Of a stretch of DNA of 64,000 nucleotides, positions 26,458 through 40,400 are shown one piece after another. A program made the translations under genes and the position numbers. How positions within the stretch are numbered: position 1 is the first letter of the stretch; the number at the start of each line of letters is the position of its first letter. The stretch is taken from positions 5,628,881 through 5,692,880 of the forward strand of contig CM032797.1 of the NCBI GenBank assembly GCA_019155185.1, in the 5' to 3' direction. Below the pieces are notes generated by a model that saw only the letters and a list, made by a program, of their open reading frames with translations, made no database searches and was not told the DNA's origin. This stretch comes from Beaufortia kweichowensis. Its lineage: Eukaryota; Chordata; Actinopteri; Cypriniformes; Gastromyzontidae.

Positions 26458-26666
26458 GTAACAAAACTTATCACTGTATGCAACAAGAGCATTGTGAAGA
26501 AAAACAAACATGGAATTAGAGGCGCCCCAAAAACTAAAAGTAAAAAAGTGCCGGAAAAGACCAAACGCACAGAAACCTTCCACAGGACCCCACCACTGAA
26601 CTGGCGGGTGTTTCTGCTCGTACAGATGTAATACATTTTCATTTATACTCTGTTCTGTTCATGTAG

Positions 26667-26820
26667 AGTTTCCAGTCTCTCTCTGCATCTCCTGGATCTA
26701 CAGACAACATAATTGTCAGTTGTCAACTCTCTTTTGATGATGTGGGAAAATCTGTCTCTCAACTGAAAGAAAAGTTGGAGGATTTCTGTAAAGAAGAGAT
26801 TAAACAGCTATCTGAGAAAG
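26667..26820 (+). CDS. Exon 4 of TRIM copy 2 (coiled-coil/linker)
   Basis: 154 nt between atgtag| and gagaaag|gtaaag; it starts SFQSLSASPGSTDNIIV and ends in phase 1. Confidence 0.8.
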
Positions 26821-26953
26821 GTAAAGAGCATGAAAGGCTCCTCTCAGAAAGTCCTACAGTAGCATATAATGTAACAGATGAAAAGCAGAATGTATTAATA
26901 TGAACTTGATTTGACATGAAAATCACACTAATTATGTCACTTTATTTCCTTAG

Positions 26954-27013
26954 TTTCATACATTGAAATTATTCCCAATAATGGACCCAAGACCAGAGCA
27001 GAGCTTTTACAAT
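26954..27013 (+). CDS. Exon 5 of TRIM copy 2 (short linker)
   Basis: 60 nt between ccttag| and caat|gtaaga; encodes SYIEIIPNNGPKTRAELLQ. Phase 1 at both ends, so it could be skipped in frame. Confidence 0.75.
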
Positions 27014-27454
27014 GTAAGACACATTATGTCAAAACACTCATTTGAGATGGTAAAATAAATGACTAATATTTTAATTTTGTAGCTGAATTATGCATCTAAT
27101 AACTTTTATTATAAATACTTCTATTAGAAACCATGAGAGCCCATTTATGATATTGTTGTATACATATTATATTGTGCTGCTGTTATTCCAATACGTTTTT
27201 AGAAATCACACAGAACACTGTAAAACTGTTGAAATGTTATTAGGAAATGTTAGTTGCATCACACAAATATAGCAGCTATAGCTGCGCCTAAATATAAATA
27301 TAAAGGTAATATAGATGGATAGATAGATAGTATATGCATATAAACATATCATGCTCATAGAAACAAGAGTGTGCACAAACAATAATAAGTAGTTTGAAAA
27401 AAAAATGTGTCTTTGTAATATTTTTGGTCTTTGAAATATGTGTTATTTTTCCAG

Positions 27455-27987
27455 ATGTCAGTTTGTTTTCTCTGGATGCAAACACTGTTCATGAAAATGT
27501 CTGTCTGTCTGAGGAGAACAGAGCGGCTACTTACACTGACACAGAGCAGCCGTATCCTGATCATCCAGACAGATTTGATTACTGTCTTCAAGTGTTGTGT
27601 AGAGAGAGTGTGTGTGGACGCTGTTACTGGGAGATTGAATGGAGTGGAGATTCTGTGGATATTTCAGTGTCGTATAAGAACATCAGCAGGAAGGGAGATG
27701 ATGATGCGTGTGAGTTTGGATTTAATGATCAGTCCTGGAGTTTGGAGTGCTCTACCTCTGAATGCTCATTCTGGCACAATCGCATAAACACTAAACTTCC
27801 TGTAGTGTCCAGTTCCTCTAGAATAGGAGTGTATGTGGATCACAGTGCAGGAATTTTATGCTTCTACAGCATCTCTGACACAACGACCCTCATCCACAGA
27901 GTCCAGACCACATTCACTCAACCTCTCTATCCTGGATTTTGGATACAGGAAAGCTCTTCAGTGAAACTGTATGACTTAACAATATAA
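27455..27987 (+). CDS. PRY-SPRY (B30.2) exon of TRIM copy 2
   Basis: 533 nt after ttttccag|, stop TAA 27985-27987. Complete PRY-SPRY as in copy 1; the differences between the two lie mostly in short surface-loop-like segments (CLQ for WRQ, GDDDACEFGF for GDTDACGFGC, LEC for LYC). Confidence 0.85.
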
Positions 27988-28997
27988 ATGATATATGATT
28001 CTGTTTTAAAAACACAAGTGTAATGTAGCTTTTTAAAAATGAAGATGTGCAGTCACATATGCATATCAGTGTGGCTTGATCAATTTAAAAGATTGACATG
28101 ACTAAACTATAAACACATGTAAGTATTAACAAGTATCATCTAAATCATTTATATAGTTTTACAAATCAAAAAATAAATTACAATCCATATATGTTATATG
28201 ATATATATCACTGTTAACGCTGTTTGTACACTATAACACAAAATCTACAATCATCACATATTCTTTTGATGTATTTCATGATAAATATTGTGTAAAATTT
28301 AATGGCTGTATTAGGTGTCAGATAAATACCAGCACTATAAATGATGAGTACTTACAGTGCAGGATATTGTAATATTAGTATAAACACATCATAGTACTCA
28401 AGATAGTTATTGTTTAATGGGTTAGCTGAAACTTTCTCAATTTAATGATTATATATTTTACTATAAAAGTTGTCTTTGAAATTATATCTACTTTATATTT
28501 TAATGTTTAAGATCTCTGTATTTGGGTTATGTATGATGTATCATTTGCATCACCTTCAATGGCCATCAGTTTGAGCTTTCAGTCCTTAATGACATCTCTC
28601 CCCTGTTTGATATGGGGTTTTTAAACAGACATTAATATAATAATTATATAATTATAATAATGTAATGTTTGGACAGCGTTATGTGTTAACTGGACAATGA
28701 CCTATTTCTTAAATTATTCTAGGAAACTTTCTCGTAGTTATATTAAAAACATTTAATTTCCTACATTCTTCAAAAGCTGACAAAAAAGACTTTTTTATTT
28801 TTCTAACCAAGGATTTGAGACAAAAGACTAAATGTTAAGTATGGATTAATGCAGATGTAAAATAAAAGTGAAAAATATAATATAAGGTGTCATTTTCTTT
28901 TGTGAGACTGACACCTAGTGGACATTTAATATATGAACGAGCATTGAAGCTCTTTGTACACGTTTCTCAAACACAAAACCAGGAAACATTGAAAAGA
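27988..28997. other. Intergenic spacer between TRIM copies 2 and 3
   Basis: AT-rich, near-duplicate of 8476-9514. Nothing coding seen. A TATA-like tataatataagg lies at about 28878. Confidence 0.6.
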
Positions 28998-29009
28998 GAA
29001 AGTGAAACT
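28998..29009 (+). promoter_or_regulatory. ISRE upstream of TRIM copy 3
   Basis: GAAAGTGAAACT matches the interferon-stimulated response element GAAANNGAAACT exactly, 45 nt before the ATG. finTRIM genes are known to respond to interferon and viral infection. Its closeness to the ATG places it in the proximal promoter or 5' UTR. Confidence 0.5.
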
Positions 29010-29053
29010 TAATGATTTTATATCCGTCACCGTGTCTGTGTAGTGTCAGTAAA

Positions 29054-32677
<3,624 letters not shown>

Positions 32678-34084
32678 AGTATACATGTGTATATATTGAT
32701 TTAGATTTACAATTGACATCCAAGTTTTAAAACCAAATCAAATATAATATAATAAAAATCCATATATGTATGTTTTTCTTTTTCTTTCTTTTTTACTCAG
32801 GTAGTAAATTCAATGACATCATTTATATCTTGAACTTTTACCCATCTTTTATAACATCATAAAGCATTGGTGTTAATGAATCATTTTCTCATTTTATTGC
32901 AGCTGGTCAGTATGAATTACAATAAATCCTCACAAGCCGATCATGGAAACAGAAAAATGTAAAACCAATAAAAATCTAACTGAATTGAATAAAACTGAGT
33001 AAACTTATATAACCCATTGTTATCTTTGCTTATGGCTTACAATAAATGCTATTTAATATAAAAGACATTGTTGAATTAAAATGATTAGGATTACTGACAG
33101 AAAATTACACGTTTGGTCAAATAAAAAATGAAGACTTGTGGCTTTCATGATTTTTACCTTTAGTTTTAAAGATGATTGTAATGCATAAAAACACTACTAA
33201 GGAAAATAACTGGACACGTGTTGAGCAAATCCATTTTTGTTTATTAAGGGTTTTTACTCATAACAGTAAGAGTCAATTCTAACAATAATAAATGTGCATA
33301 AAACAAGTCTTATAGAATGCAGCACAATATCTTACAGCAACTATAAGCAAAGGGCAGGTGTAAGATCTCATGAAGGGCGTTAAGCATCAAAGCAGGTGCT
33401 TTCAGCAGGTAGGATCACCTGTGGTATAGCTGTGACACAGCTGACCAGCTTTCAGGCATTGCGTTTAGTGAGGGAAAGTGATGCTTTGGTTTCATAGCTC
33501 TTGTGCAGCAGTTTCAAATGAGTAAAACGCTGACCTCAGTGGAGGATTTTACATTTACATTCATTTTGTTTTTTTATTCTGTGGTCGGTGTCCTTTTCCT
33601 GCTGAAGGCACGTCTCCAAGACAAAGCAACTTTCTGGTGTGTGAGAGTTATGTGAACGTCTTTTGCATCTAAAGTAGATTTGAAGGACTTTTATAATTGT
33701 ATTGTTTCCACCGTTACACTCGGATGGATTATCAGTCAACGTGCCTCATTTCAGGCTGAGATGTTTACTGATCTACACTATGCTGTGGCAATGATGGTTA
33801 CCATACTGTGAGAAATTAACTTATCTATCTACTTATTTATGATGACAGTTTTATCTTTGTTAATTTTATTTTCATGCAGTTATTTATGTCCATCATAAGA
33901 CAAACACTGTGTTATCTATTTGTAAACGAAACCAAATTTCCCACAGTAAAACGATGTCGAGACGGAGTGTACTGCCAATTCTGGAGAATCTTATTGAGTG
34001 TCTGTATTGTGCAGGCAACGCTGAGCTATATCTGAACGTGATTCCGGCCGGAAATGATAGTAAAACAGCTGTGCCATTTCTGCA
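32678..34084. other. Downstream flank of TRIM copy 3, no gene seen
   Basis: The homology to the other TRIM 3' flanks stops just after the stop codon. AATAAA-type signals on the + strand (e.g. around 32920-32990) may end the copy 3 transcript. A minus-strand AATAAA (TTTATT, 33240-33245) exists but is not tied to a transcript. Confidence 0.4.
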
Positions 34085-35010
34085 AGCGTTATTTGTTAGC
34101 TGGACTATTACTCTAATTCTTAAATTATCCTAAGAAAATTTCTCATAGTTATAGAATCTTTTATTATTCAAAATAAGATCTCAATATTATACATGTTCCT
34201 TTACTTTTCTTTATATTGACTATGTACAAGAAGTGCAAAAAGTCAACCTTCGTCCCTTAAGTTATGGCTCTCTCTCTCTTTCATTTGCAGCCGGAGGCCA
34301 AACCACGTGACCTCCATCTGTTTTTTATATATATATTTAAATATTCAGAAATGTTGCTGCTCTTGTTTGGCCTGATATTGAGGGATGTTTTTTTCTTTTT
34401 CTTTCTTTTTTTTTTTTGAAATATCACAAGACGATTTAAATTCTGAAATGAATACAGTAGAAAATAACTTCCTTTAAGACGTACAATTCATACTTTAACA
34501 ATTGCGGATGTGGTCGCGATTTGACACGAAGGGTTAAAACATCAATTGTCGTTCTTATGTCTCACGTCACCTACACATAAAACTTTTCTCTTTCTGTCTA
34601 CTCACTCAGGTTTTTTAAGACATGAAACAAAACATTTTGTTCAACAAATTCAAAATCAAAATCCTTACATCTGAACTTTCAAACATTCTACCATGAAATA
34701 TAACATGAAGAATTAAGTATACAACACTACTAGCGAAACATGAACTTAACATGATGTAAAAGAAGTGACAGTAAGAAAAAAACATTTCATTTTCTACATT
34801 CTAAAACAGCTCTATGACAATATTGTCAAATACAAAAAAATGATTTCACAACTTTATATGCAAACAATAACACAATATATTTCTAACAAAGGCTTTGAAA
34901 CAAAAAAGTGAACATTAAGTGTAACATAATTAATGAAGACCAAAAATAAAAGTGAACAAAAAATATACGATGTAATTTTTCCATTGGTGATTGAAAGAAT
35001 GTTTGTGTGG
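34085..35010 (+). repeat. Diverged remnant of a TRIM 5' flank (fourth unit)
   Basis: Two blocks match the spacer preceding TRIM copies 2 and 3: 34098-34160 (ttagctggactatt..ttctcatagtta) with 9190-9260, and about 34882-34985 (tctaacaaaggctttgaaac..) with 9320-9420. Order and orientation are kept, but no RING exon follows. It looks like the edge of an older duplicate. Confidence 0.55.
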
Positions 35011-36416
35011 GTTCAAACACTGAAATATAAGGCTTTAGTGAGGAATCTGCAATGGCGTGTGTTCTTTTCTATCCGTGCACACAAGTCAGCTAAGCTGAAA
35101 AATCATCTAGATGTGAAGCTAAACCCTTTTAGGTCACTTCCTGTTTGCTGTGCAGTAACAGGAAGTACACACTAAAGTAAAACTTTAGGTGAATGATCTG
35201 TGATCTGTGTGCTGGTTTACTGTATCTGCCTTTGGCCAGCGTACACAAGCAGCTTTGTATGTAAAATCAGGCTATACAAATTATTCACCTTTCGTAATCA
35301 ACAGACCCGGTTAAAACACATTTAAATAAAAAAAAGTAAAAAAAAAAGACTTTGGCACAACTTAATGGTAAAAATGTCTCATTCTATGCTCCATTTCTCT
35401 TTACTGTTATACAGCGTCTAAATGACGTTTAGATTAAGTCCAAAGAGTTTTCAAAATCAACAAACATGAGAACTGAAGATAAACCCTGACCCATCGCTAA
35501 CCTCATCTTATCATGTACCAAGCTCTCAGTCGAGCTGTGCTTTCTCAAGCATCGGTTTTAGAGTCCTCACGTGTTATCGTGAAGACTTTCTTCGACAACA
35601 ACCTCCTAAAGACACTCAGTGACTATCGATTCGATTTCTTCGCTTTATCGGGACATTCGTTCAATCAAGGCAATATGAAGAAACGGGGCGTTAAGAACAA
35701 GGCAACCCCGTTCTCGTAGGAGTCAAAAAGGCTTCATAGTTCTACAAGGCCTAACGGATGATCAGCAAACGAAATAAAAATGGCACGTCTCATAAAAACC
35801 CCCCACACTTGTGAAATTATGTATAAAAACAAGCGCTGTAAAAAACATTAATCTCTAGTAAACATAATAACACTGTTGATATAACACTCTAGGTTGGCGT
35901 ATGGTGGTTATGGTACATAAAGCTCGCAAGAATGTGCTTTTCAAAAGTCTCGGGTGATACCCGAAACATTCATCCGTCACGTCCAATACCGACTCGGCGT
36001 TTATGTCTAGTTTGACTAGACGCCAGAACATAAGAAGACGTACGTACATTGAGTTATTTCACTGGATGATTTGTGCCATATACTATCGATTATAGTTTTG
36101 AAAGGTAAACCTCTGTAAACCATCAGACGAATTTGGAGTAAAACAAGTCAAATAAAAATCTCTTGGTCTACTAACATGCCAAAACTGTGTAAGGTCAGAC
36201 GTGAGTAAAACAACTTTTCTTTTTTAACATATTCTGCATTATAGACGAGAATAAAGGTTTTGCCCCGTCTAACATAATAATGTAGTTAATCCGAGTTCTA
36301 CATATCATGCAGAAGGACACAGTTTCACCCCGTGTTGTACAAGCCTAACCTTTGGTATGACCAAAATCTAATCTTCATAATTTATCTTATTCGACGCGTG
36401 TTCTTGACATTAAAAT
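35011..36416 (-). other. Putative 3' UTR / downstream region of mbnl1
   Basis: No coding sequence recognised. It lies directly behind the mbnl1 stop codons; muscleblind genes have long 3' UTRs. The 3' end cannot be fixed from sequence alone. Confidence 0.35.
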
Positions 36417-36470
36417 TTACAATTTCTCCTGTTTGTCTTTTTGACTGGGGCAACAGCACATTCCTTTGAT
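36417..36470 (-). CDS. mbnl1: Possible alternative terminal coding end of mbnl1
   Basis: A good acceptor (ttattttccag|) at 36471 precedes ATCAAAGGAATG. If the previous exon is skipped, ANQ joins in frame to IKGMCCCPSQKDKQEKL and TAA (36419-36417). Otherwise this is the start of the 3' UTR exon. Inference from splice sites and frame only. Confidence 0.4.
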   Translation of the reverse strand: MKGMCCCPSQKDKQEKL

Positions 36471-36568
36471 CTGGAAAATAAATAGAAAAAATAGTTTTTG
36501 TAATAATCTAAAACCATAAGTGTTTTACAAGCAGACATGTTGCGTGCAAACTCACTGTTGGACTGGAA

Positions 36569-36625
36569 CTACATCTGCGTCAAGTACTTGTGGCTAGTCA
36601 GATGCTCTGCAGATATTATTGGAAT
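36569..36625 (-). CDS. mbnl1: mbnl1 C-terminal coding exon with stop
   Basis: IPIISAEHLTSHKYLTQM then TAG (36571-36569), after acceptor tatcttcag|. A GTGAGT at 36555 may be a donor, making this a 70-nt penultimate exon (36625-36556). Confidence 0.9.
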   Translation of the reverse strand: MPIISAEHLTSHKYLTQM

Positions 36626-37356
36626 CTGAAGATACAATAAAGAGAAAATTTCATGAAATGAAATTCATTGTGACATTTTTTAATAATAAAGTCATGAGAA
36701 GAGAGCGAGTCCAACAAAACACAAGGTAAGGAAAATATTTGCTTATTAGTACAAATCTTTCTCAAATGAGGCAGGGAGAAGTCAATCATTTCCCATGCAC
36801 ATTCCATATTTCCAACTTGTTGACCTTCACCTTGTATTTCAATAATTGAAGGTATTATTTCAAATTCTGCATTGAAACTTTTAGGGCACTTTGGCCAAAT
36901 GGACATTTTTTTGGAAAATCATAAGCAGCAAGAAAGTAAAGAAAGAAAGAAAGTTTGTACCTAAACCAAAATAATTAGGAAAACTACCTCATACATACCA
37001 ATTGCATGTATTCGTTGGTAGTCAGCTTTGATAGAGAAGAGTCCTCAAAATACAAAAGGACAAAAAAACAATATTAAAATGACATTGTTCTCTGGTATTG
37101 TTTTATATATGTAAGTTCAATTTATAAAATCAATGTTTAATCATACTGGAAGCCTTACAATAGATACTTCAAACAACTCGTTATAGTTTTTATTTCATCT
37201 TTAAGCCAGTGTCATTGTGAATTTGTTGTTTGAAGTACCAACGCTTTATCAATAACCTGTGTAGGCCAACAAGGGGAGAGATTATTTCCAAAGCACCCCC
37301 AGCACTCAGAAACATCCCTCAGAGCTTATTCAGACAGACAGAGAGAGAGAGTGTTT

Positions 37357-37403
<47 letters not shown>

Positions 37404-40400
37404 GCCATAAAAGAGCAAACCTGATTGGCTGATGCAGATGCGAAGGGAACACTTGTGGCAGATGTGGTTGCTGCAGACACAGCGGCCGGGGAAGCGCCGT
37501 GCATCATGGGAACTTTTCAGAGGGAAAATGGTATAAGCACACATACAGGGAGTGTGGCCAACAGGTGCACATGATAAGTGAGTGAACACAGAGGGGTATG
37601 GAAAGAGAAGTGAGCTTTCAAGGTGATATCGGCAAACAAAAACATTGTGGCGGGAGAGATTTTTCTAAAGAAGACAAGGGTGGGAATAGTGTCATATGAG
37701 CCAAAACATCAAGAGCTACAGGGAGAAGAAAAGACATGGCATTTCATAAACGTTCAGATTTTATGCACTGTTAACACATTTCACCCTTGTCATATTTTCT
37801 CTTACTGGTTCTGTAACCTGAAAAATAATACCGTCTACAAAGTGAAGCGTTAAAGTAAGTTTGAGGAAGCTACCAAAACCCACAAAATGCATCTTACAAT
37901 GGAATAGCATCTCACAATGAAAGAAAACAGATGGGTTGTAAGTCAACATGAAATCCAAATTGCCCCAATAATACACATTTTGGACTTTTTTGGCCATGTT
38001 AATCAATGCATGTTGTTTTAAAGAAGAAACATTTTACACCAAAATCAAGCAGAATAAGGACAGTTTTCAACATTCATCTTTCATGTACATAATTACATAA
38101 AATGTTTGTTTTTAAAGTTACAGACTGCAGCAAATAGCCGCTTTTCAAACCTTCTGTTTCCTATTATATCTGTGTTTTAGCCTGTAATTTGTCATACAAT
38201 GAAAATAAAATGGGTTGTGAAGGCTGTTTCATGTTGACTTAAACCTAAAAACAGATATAATACATTAAAGCTTCATTTCCAAAGCGCTCAGAAAGTTATC
38301 TGCGCCAGATCTGACAATTGACAATGTGGATTTTGAAAGCGTAAGAACATCTAGGAGGAGGAAGTCTAGAAACCTACCCATGCTCGCTGCAGGGGTCATG
38401 CACAATATTGAGCCTGCCCATCATGCATTGCAACAGGAAGTGGATTGGAAAGGGAGAAGAATCACAACAGCCCATCATAAGGTTGGTTAGAGTGAGGAAA
38501 TCATCGTTAAATGAAGACAATAATCATTACAGTGATACAGCATGACGTCTATTATTAGATAAAACTGTGAACCGAGGAAGCAATAAGGGAATGTGTGTGT
38601 GTGTGTATGTGTTTGTGCTCATAGAAACTTGTGTTATTGTGACCATCTTTATAGCGGTTAGTGGGGGTCATCTCATGATTATTAGAAAGTGTATTTTGAG
38701 GTGAAAGCCATGTGTCTTACTATGTATTAGAGCAATGTGATATAATGATGAGATGATACAGAAAAACTGACAGGAGACACACTCATTTCTCATATAATTG
38801 TACACACAAATCTCTGCAGGGTTCCCATACTTTTGACCAATGAATGTCCATGACAGGTCTTACCCACTGAAGCTTTTACACTTTCATCCTATGGATGGAT
38901 TACATGTGCAGTACCAGTCAAACGTTTAGACACAATTGACAAAAATGCTTCTTTTATGTTTGAAATTACTAATCATTTCTATTAATTTTAATATTAATTT
39001 CTTTCACTAGGAAACTAAAATTTGATTTAAAAATAAATATTTTTGAAATGGATTACTTGGACCAAATAATGAATAAAAATAAGAGCCAATAAGAGTCCAG
39101 CACAAATAGAAATGTCCTCAGTGTTGTTTAAAAAGCTTTTCATGTTGAGACCTCAAGAAACTAGATGATAAAAAGTCAAGAATATGATTTTACAAATTCT
39201 AGACAAAGTGTGACTACTTTTGAAGATGAACCAATATAACATAGTGTTCATTTATTTTGGATGCTTTTAGTCACAATATAATTCACACAGTTACAATTGT
39301 GTTATTTTATGGGTTTTATGAATTTACTACTATTGCAAAATGTGGAAAGAATCTAAAAGTGTTTTCAAACTCTTGACTGGTACTGGACGATTGACTGCAT
39401 GATTGAGATATATCACATTTAACACACATCACCCTTTGAAGAGAAAGTTCATCCAAAAATGAAAATTCTTTCATCATTAACTAACTCTTATGTCATTTCA
39501 AACCTCTATGACTTTCTTCTGCATAACACAACACACAACAGATAAAAGATATATTTTGAAGAACTTTGTTAACCAAACAAAATTGTCCCCTATTGACTTG
39601 TATGAACTTCTATTGACACAAAACCACTAAGACATTTCTTAAAAACTCTTCGTTTGTGCTTCACAGAGAAAAGAGATTTTAAACCACAATGTTAATGATC
39701 TAAACATTTTCATTTTTGGAGAACTATCCCTTTGAGGTTTCCTGAAACAGAAGCAAAACAAATTTCTTGGTAAATCGCATTTTTAAGATTTTTTCTGCAA
39801 GTGATAATGTGTGCAAGAATACATCTACAGCACGAATGATTTACCCCCAAGTTGTTTTGCTCACGTTAGCATTGGAAAATATGTATGAAAAAAAAATCAC
39901 AATTTTATAATCCCCTAGCATTTCCCCAAGTGTTTTTGGGAACCCTGCTTCTCACACGTTGTAATGCATTCCTCATGATTCAAAAAGGTCAAAGGTCAGT
40001 CAGGGGCGATGAGAATCCCTACCTGACGGAATAAAGGCCTGCTGTTGAAACTGCATGTTGGCCAGAGCTTGCTGGTACTGCAGCATGCCAGTACTGAACA
40101 TGCTTGTGGCACCGTTGGCTTTCTCGAGCGCAGGTCGCTTTGGTAAAGGCGGCATGACGCTATGAGGAATTCCCTGCTCCGATATAACAACAGGGAAGGG
40201 GCAACGGGAAAACAGGGGTGGGATGTGTGGAAGAGAGCACAACGGGAACAGAACAAGAAAAAGACAGAATTATCATCAGAGGGCAAAACATCACAGGGCT
40301 TGATTCTGACAAACAAGCAAGCAAGCGGCAGCTAACACACGTCTACGCCACAAGCAAAAGCCAGTTTCTAGCTAGACTTAAAATTAGCATTTGTGATAGA

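Noticed and set aside
33909..34133. 74-codon + strand frame next to the TRIM flank remnant
   Set aside because: Its second half is the non-coding spacer homologous to 9190-9260, so it is a chance frame.
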